From NCBI GenBank assembly GCA_947303085.1, contig CAMYXP010000004.1, positions 62,001 through 126,000 on the forward strand: a stretch of 64,000 bases of DNA, given 5' to 3'. The notes under the pieces are model-generated. The model made no database searches, had not been told where the DNA came from, and worked only from the letters and a program-made list of their open reading frames with translations. Numbering within the stretch: position 1 is the stretch's first letter; each line of letters opens with the position of its first letter. The DNA comes from an uncultured Bacteroidales bacterium (GTDB lineage: Bacteria; Bacteroidota; Bacteroidia; Bacteroidales; F082). Shown piece after piece: positions 26,201 to 34,600 of the stretch. Made by a program: the position numbers and the translations under genes.

Positions 26201-28561
26201 GGCAACCAGATAGTAGGTGCCAGCGGGGACATACATGCCATCGATCTCAGCTGTAAATGTAGGCACGTATGGCACATATGGAGTTGGTTCTCCGCCACCG
26301 CCACCGCCACCTGAGGTGATGTCAGCGGTCACAACGATGTCATCAACAAAGAGATAGAACTGGTCGTTGGATGTGCAAGCAATGGCAACATATTTTGTTC
26401 CAGCCGGGAAGTCGTAGCTATACTGTAAATATTCTGAACTGTAGAGGTTAGTGGCAGTCACTTGGCTACCCCATGTGAAGGCGCTAGGATCATTCGTGGT
26501 GGTTGAATAACCGACTTTGAATGTCTCAGCGTAGCTTGAACTGTAGCTTGCATAGTAGAAGCTCATATTACCACCATTGTTGTCTTCCAACACGGGTGAA
26601 ATGAGGTACTGCGGATAGTTGGTTGTATAATAGAAGCGGAACACTGCGCTTCCTGTATTAGCAGTATAACCTGTTGACACGCCTGTGCTACTATGGCAAT
26701 TATTCATTGTCCAGTCACCCATTCCATCTTCGAAACCTTGTTCAAGGAGAGTTTGAGTTTCGCGGTTGCCGCGGTTGTTCTGTGCGAGCTGTGCCTTTGG
26801 AGTGTTCATCACTTCACCGTCGATAGCTGCAATCTCGCTTGAAACGCCGTTACCCTTAGGCATACTCATGTCAGCAAGATTCATTGTAACCTCGCGACCT
26901 GTAGGCAATTCGAGCATACGAGCATAAATCACAGGAGTGTAAGTTGTGTTGCTGCTCCACATTGGAGATGATGCGTTTGGATTGTATGTCCAAATCTTAC
27001 CATTAGCTGTGCTGACTGGATATCTGCCGCAGTATGCTGCGTACGGGCTGTCTGAATAGAAGATAACCCAGATGTCATCGTTGCCGCTGATGTAAGCTGG
27101 TTCTTCGAGGTTGATATCGAAGAAATACAAAGCTTCAGGGTTTTCTATACCACCCATACCAATCAAATCACCATCGAATGGGGTTGCACCACCTTCGATG
27201 ATATAGCAGTAGTATGGATAAGCCTCACGAGCTGCTGCCTCAACCTGTGTGATTGTGAGACCTGCAAGACCGTTAGCTGCGATAACGTCAGTTGAAAGCT
27301 TGTAGCCGAAGTAGAAACCGCCACCAGCTGAGGTGCCGTACCAGGTGTTGGAGCCAGTGTAGTCATAGGAGAACCATATGTTGGTCGGGCCTGGGTTAAT
27401 CTGTGGACCGTTATAGACATACTGGTTGTCGGCCATAGGACCGTCTTCACCGTTAAAGTCTTCTGTATAAAGAACAACGTTACCGTCTTCAGCACCTGCA
27501 TAGAGGAGGACATCCTGGTTGAATGTCAACTGATAAACAGCGTCGTTAGCTTCTGTAGCAACAGGAAGCTCGTAGTTCTTGTACATTCCTTCTGGGAACT
27601 GTGTTGTATAAGGGGTCTGAGCTGCCAAAGCAGGAACTGCGATAGCCTGTTCAAACACGTCACCTTCAGCCGGGTTGTAAGCGTGGGCAGTGATTTCGAG
27701 CTGCTCAGCGTCTCTGTTGTTGCCACTATAGAGGACAGTGATTGTGCTGTTCACCTCACCAGGTTCAGCCTCACCATGGTTCACTGCAACTTCGAGTGGG
27801 TTGTTTCCGCTAACAGTAGCCGGCAATTCAGCGTTGTATGTGAAATAATTGCCGCTGAAATCCAAATAGTTCACTGTGACAGCGCCAACGTTGCTCTTCA
27901 TGTTGAACACGTATGGAGCCATCCAAGCGCCGTTTGGACGATAACCGAGGTCGAGAACACTAGGAGTTGTTGAGAATGCTGTTTGTGCACCACCGCCAAC
28001 AGTATAATCGAAGGTAACCTTAGGCAAGAAATTCTTCTGGCCAAAGCTGCAATCAGCAAGACTGTTGTAGTTGTAACCTGAACCTGATGCGCCAGTTACT
28101 GACTCACCATACCAATATGAGGTTATGTAGCTGCCTGTAGATGTCTCATAAACACCTACGAGCAAGTTACCACCAGCATAAGCATAAGGTGTGTCGAAAG
28201 TCACAACCATTTCACCATCGGCAATGCTCAACTGGCCTTCATAGACAACTGTACCAGGACCAGCAAAAGCGCTGATAGTAGCATCTGCAACTTCAGCAAC
28301 GAAAACTTGGAAGTTTGCACCCCAGTTAACGCTGGTTTGCGATGCGTAGAACGTAAGGCTGTTAATCGTGCCGCCTGCCATCGCACTCAACTCGGCTGCT
28401 GGATAAACCATCTCGCACTTGTTGTAAGCGTCGGCATAGAAACCGTAAACAGGAACATTACCATTTGTGGTAGTTCCTTCATGTACGGTCAACGACTCAG
28501 CTCTCATTGTACCTGTGAAGGCAAACAAAAGCATCGTTAAGAATAGAAATACTTTTTTCAT
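20219..28561 (-). CDS. Giant T9SS-sorted adhesin, six choice-of-anchor J domains
   Basis: A 2780-residue surface protein. The signal peptide ends TMRA. Residues 23-190 are a module (TTNGNVPVYGFYADAYN, PAAELS, GGTINSLTFY, GGNLLVGVYE) that recurs in the neighbouring adhesin. Choice-of-anchor J / cleaved-adhesin-type domains (ending in variants of FVDDIVV or NVDDITL) lie at about 604-744, 1112-1250, 1262-1440, 1520-1694, 1840-2005 and 2112-2295. A fibronectin III-like domain is at about 807-900, a carboxypeptidase-regulatory-like domain at 990-1073, and a beta-propeller-like stretch at 2302-2533. The T9SS sorting domain (IYPNPTSGDLHINA to RITVVK) is at 2713-2780. Pro/Gly linkers separate domains. 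The architecture resembles gingipain adhesin regions, but there is no protease. It likely binds host, dietary or microbial surface ligands. Codons favour GCA, ACA, GTT and GCT, unlike the flanking genes. Confidence 0.9.
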   Translation of the reverse strand: MKKVFLFLTMLLFAFTGTMRAESLTVHEGTTTNGNVPVYGFYADAYNKCEMVYPAAELSAMAGGTINSLTFYASQTSVNWGANFQVFVAEVADATISAFAGPGTVVYEGQLSIADGEMVVTFDTPYAYAGGNLLVGVYETSTGSYITSYWYGESVTGASGSGYNYNSLADCSFGQKNFLPKVTFDYTVGGGAQTAFSTTPSVLDLGYRPNGAWMAPYVFNMKSNVGAVTVNYLDFSGNYFTYNAELPATVSGNNPLEVAVNHGEAEPGEVNSTITVLYSGNNRDAEQLEITAHAYNPAEGDVFEQAIAVPALAAQTPYTTQFPEGMYKNYELPVATEANDAVYQLTFNQDVLLYAGAEDGNVVLYTEDFNGEDGPMADNQYVYNGPQINPGPTNIWFSYDYTGSNTWYGTSAGGGFYFGYKLSTDVIAANGLAGLTITQVEAAAREAYPYYCYIIEGGATPFDGDLIGMGGIENPEALYFFDINLEEPAYISGNDDIWVIFYSDSPYAAYCGRYPVSTANGKIWTYNPNASSPMWSSNTTYTPVIYARMLELPTGREVTMNLADMSMPKGNGVSSEIAAIDGEVMNTPKAQLAQNNRGNRETQTLLEQGFEDGMGDWTMNNCHSSTGVSTGYTANTGSAVFRFYYTTNYPQYLISPVLEDNNGGNMSFYYASYSSSYAETFKVGYSTTTNDPSAFTWGSQVTATNLYSSEYLQYSYDFPAGTKYVAIACTSNDQFYLFVDDIVVTADITSGGGGGGGEPTPYVPYVPTFTAEIDGMYVPAGTYYLVAAADEQAAVNIAINTVPAPEQAVIVAPYDGETNVGTPYLAEWVLGDYTTEMQVLVGTQYPPQTALIDWTDYLVESAFIMDLEPNQSYFMQVNERNAAGTTMGEVIAFTTPIDGVTGFAVENDELYPGDVAVFTWDANRTFKGYNLYMSDGNGIVKVNESLITTNTYPVEDLEYNMDGYQFAVTAVYDAGESDYSDVVTVYMTGNGTVSGHAYDKPDEDTDAQPIAFALVEFRGTDEYGEEQSFVLTADEEGAFTGEILAGNYVAAVITDGYDNTEYVENIVVNYNELTDNIDIYTHEFYYPLEQITATEQEDNTVLVEWSWTPGELIVDFETGDFSQANFTLPATYPWTVTTTNPHEGTYCMKSTCEGIASGTSEIEVTVDVPFDGKMGFWVRVSSEANYDKFHFFIDGVEKGAAISGQQAYAYKEFDVTEGTHTYKWQYAKDSSVNSNDDCAYVDDVTLYRYEAPLPPVVGATTYDFDDNTMMGWTSIDADGDGNGWVSSSNPGIYHNSGVNLSGTGNNSSEAYVISGSYANQTGAALTPDNYLVSPAQISAEAGAQIQFWACAQDASYAAEHFGVAVSTTTATAAAFTTIQEWTMTAKNAGEVDANSEVRGTRQGTWYNYAVDLSAYAGQDIWVAIRHFNCTDMFILNVDDITLATGGTTMAPRGDRSLANYNLYRRNNYNNEEVIVAENIASDVMEYTDAAWANLPFGEYQWGIQAKYEGYAPVDRSRETATFGFENGSLEGWTNIVVNTDGGEWLNSDDNLGGYDYTELAHTGTGFAMCYSYVDYVGAYDTDAYLVSPQKYAVDANSTISFWADNANDDYPENFSVCVSTAATPTAASFTQVWSGGAKGTGNGGAAVRRAENRYENWRSHEISLAAYAGQEIWIAFHDVNEDMYEIWIDDVTITYAGSAPGPQPTPGDGLSEILWSNVIEKDMNATLTFNVTTNNGQAPVGATIAIEGENNYTVTIDETGVATQVVRKGEYTMEATFAGYTTTWSFDGAIEADASYDIEFIEIVAPVDGLYVSPTGWAMWEGGSQPTPGPGPQPGPGGVLFEDDFEDGALGNWTTVDADGDGDTWQNATPDAYGIGAAHSGTNCASSWSWNSYSMDPDNWMISPMVDGAASITYYVATNTSYPDHYGVYASSTGTATSDFTKVFEETAGSKGVAGVKASTTNGGSRDMSAWNEKTVNLPAGTKYVAFRHWDSYDMNYLFIDDVTISGGSKDRAALYYVVKLDGVLEGQTTEPYYQHNVEGLEEGSTHITKVRPVYATGNGDWMEFEWVYTACDGFASATGLAAAAQGNDVKLTWTMPGGGNPGPNPQPGQDETFNFDDGTFMGWTTIDANNDGYNWVMGSQIGGVYLASGASLAGSGHNSSADLVCSGSYSNATASAITPDNYLVAPTQAGYSSVSFFACAQDASYAAEHYGVAVSTTGNTSAADFTMVAEWTMTAKEAGAMSVGRDGQTRAQGAWYEKTVDLSAYAGQNIWIAIRHFNCNDQFILNVDDITLHGSAKAERDMWDLVGSFTGTSAGQQAVATDGNYIYTASWQSAPTGGHTFYQYTMDGTFVEGFEIAGATGIRDLTTDGEYFYGTSGGAQIFILDFTTRTLVGTINCSGLTSRHISYDPERDGFWSGNWSTLALYSRTGALIQNGPAPTSAYGSAYYKDSDNVEHLFLFCQPNSDCKVYDYNITTGTLGSSVVLDYSNVAPGCTGIAGGCFIGEYNGNTCWYGNAQQDPNLIAIFELEAGTPGPQPVEGILGAEIFRDGEPIAFVEGGNASQYIVVGAANEEATYGVRVVYDGEQVYPDATYYAMSCMAEVEYTPGQVVCDPVTNLTATQVDYQGAAAIQAEWDAMTGATGYKVYLEGEELGQISGHGVTIHNSGTPLPEGTYTVGVVAVYASCESEMAETTVTITYEGIEENEVVNAIYPNPTSGDLHINATAMTHVTVFNAMGQMVYNQDVNGDEMIINMGQYEAGVYMVRIDTENGSSVKRITVVK
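21998..22192 (-). repeat. 195-bp direct repeat, copy 1
   Basis: Identical over all 195 bases to 32000-32194. It encodes part of the sixth choice-of-anchor J domain (GGVYLASGASLAGSGHNSSA region) and lies in the same orientation in both adhesin genes. Confidence 0.95.
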
Positions 28562-28619
28562 GATAGAAAAATTTAGTTAATAATTATGTTAATTTTCTCA
28601 ATTTTTCATTTTTAACTCC

Positions 28620-28657
28620 AATAAGGAGCGTCACTTTTTACGGTGACGTTCCTTATT
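28620..28657 (-). terminator. Hairpin between the two adhesin genes
   Basis: AATAAGGAGCGTCAC (28620-28634) pairs with GTGACGTTCCTTATT (28643-28657), with one G-T wobble or mismatch in 15. It lies 19 bases after the second adhesin's stop. There is no long T-run on the minus strand, so termination may be partial and some read-through into the first adhesin is possible. Confidence 0.6.
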
Positions 28658-28675
28658 ATATTAATAGGTGTTCAA

Positions 28676-31600
28676 TTACTTGACAACTGTCACGCGTTTC
28701 ACGCTTGAACCATTTTCAGTAATGATATTGACCATGTAAACACCTGATTCGAACTGTGCCATGTTGATGACCATTTCGTTAGCGTTCACATCCTGTTCGT
28801 AAACAACCTGACCCATTGCGTTGACAATGCTGATGTGTGTCATTGCTGTAGCGTTGATGTGGAGATCGCCGCTTGTTGGGTTAGGATAGAGAGCGTTGAC
28901 AACTTCGTTCTCATCGATGCTCTGGTTGTTCTCAGCTGCATAGTTGATCTGGTTGACACCTTCAACAACGCATGACTCTAAGTAGTCTGCATCAACCCAG
29001 ATAACTTTGTACTCATGTGAGTTGAAGTCACCTGCATCATATGTGAAGGTCTTGCTTGCTGTTGCACCAACGAGTTCGCCGTCGAAGAAGATGTTGTACT
29101 TGTTAGGAACAAGGCCTGTTGGAGCTGGACCGCTACCTGCTTCAACGTAAGCGCGGATGTTCCAGTTGCCGCCGTATGAGCCGCTTGTTGCTGCGTAGAG
29201 TGATTCATACCATGATGAACCGTCGGTTGACAACCATGAACCGTTGGTCTGACCTGGTGTCTGGCCATCGTATGAAGCAACATACTGACCGCTTGTGTTG
29301 TGCATAACAACCCAGATGTTCTGATCGGCGTCAATCTCAACTGGTTCGCCCATTTCGATCTCAATAACCTGTTCTGAACCTGTTGTGCTGTACTGCTGTG
29401 AGTAGAGCTGTGTGCCAGGAGCTGATGTGCCACCCTGGTAGATAGTAACTGTACCAGCACTTGGAGTTGAGTCGAAGTATGAAACCTTGGTGAGTCTGTT
29501 GCCTTCAATTGTTCCTGCAGGGAACATGATGCCCCAGTAGAAGCCACCACCTGCTGACAAACCGATAGCGTCGTAGTTTGTACCATTGTCATAGTAGTAC
29601 CATTCACCGTCGCGGTCGTAGTTAATAGTGCCGAAGCCCTTACCTGCGTTAGCGAGTGTACCTGCTGCCAAAGCCTTGGCTGGAGTTGTCAATTCGATAT
29701 CGTCAACGTCGAGGATGAACATGTCGGTGCAACCGAAGTGGCGGATAGCAACCCAGATTTCCTGACCTGCGTATGCGCTCAAGTCGACTGTATATTCATG
29801 CCATGAACCCTGGACGCGGTTGCCGCTGCGTGTTGCGCTTGTTGGCATACCTGCACCCTTGCCTGTCATTGTCCACTCCTGAACTGTTGTGAATGCTGAT
29901 GCTGTAGCTGTTGTTGTTGAAACAGCGACACCGAAGTGTTCTGCCACGTAGCTTGCATCCTGACCGCATGCCCAGAAGCTGATACCTGTGTACTGACCCT
30001 TAGCTGGTGATACGAGGAAGTTGTTAGGATTCAATGCTGCACTTGTGTAGTTGCTGTATGAACCAGAGCAAACAAGACCCTCTGATGAGTTGTGGCCGCT
30101 ACCTGCAAGGCTTGCACCTGCTACTAAGTAGACACCGCCAACTGCGTTACCTGCAACCCAACCGTAACCGTCGTTGTCACCGTCGATTGATGTCCAGCCC
30201 ATCATTGTACCATCATCGAAGTTGAATGATGTACCCTGGTTTGGATTTGGATTTGGATTCGGGTTAGGATTTGGTGTTTCACCATCCCATGCCAATGTAA
30301 CATTGGTGTTGTTCAAAACGTTGGTTGCAACGAGTGTGTCAACCTGATGTGCTGCACTGTTGCAGTCTGCGAATGTGAACTGTGCTGATGTGAATGTACT
30401 CATACCTGTTGAGTAAACAACTGCTACTTCAACTGTGTATGCTGTACCGACTGTGAGGCCTTGCAACTGGATGTAGTTCACAACCGGCTCAGCAACTGTT
30501 GTACCATTCAACTTAACCATGTATCTCTCAGCGATTCTGTCAACCGGAATAACTGCATCCCATGTCACATAACCTGTTCTTGAAGCATAAACATTGTCGA
30601 TTGGTTTGAACACTTCTTCAAACTCAGCGTTGATTGTTGTTTCATGCCAGATTGACATTGGTGTGTTGTGGTATTCGCTTGTGTAACCTTCGAGGTCAAC
30701 TGTAACTGTGTATTCGCCCTTGATGAAGTCGTCAACAACTGCTGTACCTGTTGAGTCGAGAGTGATCACGAAGTTGGTGTTGAGGTATGTGTTGTGGAAT
30801 GTAACAACTGTACCTTCTGCTGTACCGACTGGAACAACTGCGTTAACTGTAACTGTTGTCTGGATGTCTCTTGGAAGGATATTTGACCAAATAACAGGAG
30901 TTACAGGGTCGTCGTTGCCTGAGCCACCGAATGTGATGTCAAGTTTAATATTGTTCTTAACATTCAACACTGTACCTGAACCTGGAGCTGCCGGGTTGTA
31001 TGGAGCTGAGTCTTGGTAGATACGGATAGCCTGTGATGTTGCGTCGCTGACGTAATAGGTATTCGATGATGTCCATGAACCTGTGAGGTCGTTGACAACA
31101 ACGCAGAGGTTAGTACCATCAAAATCAAATGGAGTGGTCAATTCGATTGTGCTCCATGTGTTGGCTGTCCATGCCACTGTACCTGAGTAAACGAGGTCAG
31201 CGTCTGTTACAGGGATCCAGTCTGTTGCGCTTGCGAAGCTGGTCTTTTCTGTGTTCACCATGTAGATGTTGAGGTTACGTGATGCTGCGTTCACTGTAGC
31301 AGGCATGAATGCGATGCTGTTGATTGTACCGGCGCCACCGATTTCCTCAGCGGTGTAGATCTGGTTGGTGCATGAGTAGTTGTAGAGGTTGTAGGTTGGA
31401 ACGTAGCTATTTGTAGCTGTACCTTCACCGATGATAACCTCATCACGTGTACCACCCTTAGCTGGGCTTGGATAGACTGCTGAAACACCATACTGATAGA
31501 GACCTGGTTCCATATCTTCCCAAGCGAAGTCAGCATACTGTGTCATACCTGTAACTGTTGTAATATAATAAGGTGCTACGTTTTCAATTTCTTCAACGTA

Positions 31601-34600
31601 AACTGGCTCGCCGTTTTCTGTAAGATCAGCAACTCTATAGAGTCTGAACTCCTGAACGTCGCGGCCACCCTTTGCATTGCCATGCAATGTGATATCGTCA
31701 ACATTGAGGATGAACTGGTCGTTGCAGTTGAAGTGACGGATAGCAACCCAGATGTCCTGGCCTGCGTATGCGCTGAGGTCAACTGTCTTCTCATACCATG
31801 AACCCTGTGCTCTTGTTTCACCGTTACGGCCGATGCTCATAGCGCCAGCGTCTTTAGCTGTCATTGTCCATTCCTGAACAATTGTGAAGTCAGCTGCTGA
31901 TGTGTTGCCTGTTGTTGAAACTGCAACGCCGTAGTGCTCGGCTGCATAGCTTGCATCCTGTGCGCATGCGAAGAATGAAATTGATGACCATGCTGCCTTT
32001 GTTGGAGCTACGAGGTAGTTATCTGGTGTGATAGCTGAAGCTGTTGCATTGCTGTATGAACCTGAGCAAACCAAGTCGGCTGATGAGTTGTGGCCTGAAC
32101 CTGCAAGGCTTGCACCTGATGCGAGGTAAACACCACCGATCTGTGAACCCATGACCCAGTTGTAACCGTCGTTGTTAGCGTCGATTGTTGTCCAACCGCC
32201 CATTGTACCATCGTCGAAGTTGAATGTCTGGTCTGACACTGTTGTGCCACCACCTGTGTTACCACCACCATTGTTTCCACCTGGAGTTGGGAATGCTGGG
32301 GCTTGAAGAACCTCTGTCATAGACCATTTCACTCTTGACATCTCTTCATCCATTTCTTCTGCGATAACGCTCATAACAGGATTGTAAACCTCGTGAATAA
32401 CGAAGTTGACTGTCTCTGTTGTGTTGTAAGCGAGTGTCACAGAATTCTGTGCTGGCTCCATACCTTCTAAACGTGCTGTACCAGTGTAGTTACCGGCCTT
32501 TACATTATTAATAGTATAGACACCGTTTGCATTTGTTGTGCCTTCGAATGTGGCGTTGTTATCGAACTCGTCTTTACCAACGAATTTAACGTTGACACCA
32601 GCCACTGGCTGACCGCTGATGAGTTCTGTAACTGTACCTGTCAATGTGCCATAACCTGAAACGTGAACCATAACAGCGTCTGACATCTCTGATTCGCCTT
32701 CGTCATAAACAGCTGTCACTGTAACTGCATTACCTTCCAACAAATTGTATGGAAGAACACCGTTGAGTGTGTACTGTCTTTCTGCGATCAAATCACTGTT
32801 AACCTTAACAGGAGCTTCGTTACCATTCTGATAGTAGAGGTTGAAACCGCTTAAGCCACGGTTGTTTGCAACACCCTTGCCACCGCAAGTGAAGGTCACT
32901 TTTGGTAAGAAGTTACGCTGGTTGAATGTAACGCTTGCCAAAGCACCGCTGTTGTAACCTGATGCTGATGCGCCTGTTGCTGAAATACCATAGAATGATG
33001 CTGACTTGTAGGTGCCGTTGACTGTCTCCTGGATACCGACGAGGAGGTTACCACCTTGATATTGATATGGCTCATCGAGTTCGATTGTCATTGTTGTGCC
33101 AGTACCATCGAGATAGCCTGTGTAGCAAATCTGTGCGTTGGCTGCTGTGTAGTATGTCGACAATGTTGTAGCGTCAACTTCCTGGAAGTAAACCTGGAAC
33201 ACGTCTGGTGCCCATGTTGCTGTAGCTGGTGTGCTGAGGTAGAATGTCAATGATGTGATTTCACCACCTGTCATTTCTTCGATCATTTCAGCTGGATAGA
33301 TCATCTCACTTCTTGTGTAGTAGTCTGCCCAGAGACCGTAAACAGGAACGTATGAGTTGGTTGTTGTACCGTCAGCAACTGTGATTTCACCTGAGAAGCC
33401 ACCGCCGCCAGCGAGTTTCCATTTAATAGTTGTGCTGCCGTCTGTGAAGATTTCTTCTTCTGTAGCTGTAACTGTGTTAGGAGCGATCAAAGCTGTTGTG
33501 AAGCCCCAACGTGGACTAACAACTGTGCCGTTTGAGTTCTTGGCTTTAATCTGCCAGAAGTACTGTGTTGTAGGAGCAACGAGGTCTGAAACATCGAATG
33601 AACCGTAGTTGTCGTCAACCATTGTCCAATCCAAAGCGACTGTTGGGTTGGTTGGTGATGTTCCGAAGAGAACCTGATACTGTGTAGCATTTTCGCCGCC
33701 TTCCCATGTAAGGACGATATCGCCTTCAAGACCTGTGTCGCCGTTGGCTGGTGCCAAAAGTGTGAGATCTGTCGGAGCAGGTCTCTGAGCAACACCACCT
33801 TGGATATGAACTGTATTCAACTGACCGGCAACAACAACATAATATTGTCCGGCGAGAAGAGTTGTAAGAACGACACCGTTTTCATCAACTGCGACAGGTT
33901 CAACTGCTGCTGTTGGGTGGAAGTCGTTAACTTTTTTGTAGACGAAAATCTTATCTGTGTTTTCATCTGTGTAAAGCATCACATCAGCGTCTTTTCCAAG
34001 ATTCAATACAAATACAGCGTCGTTCTTCATTTCTGTCATGCCATGGAGCATGTAGTTTGCCTGAAGATCATTAACTGTTTCATCGATTGTTGCTTCACCG
34101 TTTGAGTATGACAAAGCGATTGGCTCTGCTGTCTCAACGATATCACCCCAGTCAGCTGTGTAGAATGTACCTGTCACAGGAACTGTGATGATGTTTCTTG
34201 TTTCAACATAGAACAACGTGAATTCCTCAGAGTATGTACCGTTAACGCTATACAAAACTTCGAAATCAATAGCTTCGTCTGTTCCAAGAGTCTGGTCGAT
34301 TTCTTCACTTACAGTAAATGGAGTAACACCTGATGTGTTGCTCATTGAACCCTGAACGTTTGCAGGTGCGCCTTCGTTGAGGATTCTAACTGCGAATGGT
34401 TCCATCCAACCGTTTGTTGGTCTGATACCAAGATCCCATGTTGCAGGAGTGATTGAGAGGTCACCTGTTGGAGTTGGGGTTGGACCTGGTGTTGAAGATG
34501 GAGTGATGTTGAGAACGATCTGGTTTTTCACATCCAACACTGTTCCAGTGTAACCACTTGGGTTGGTTGGGTCGTAGTTGGTTGGGTCGCTGTAAACGCG

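Noticed and set aside
30234..30276. Short tandem units that could suggest a CRISPR-like array
   Set aside because: The units are 6 bases long, have no spacers, and encode an Asn-Pro linker in frame.
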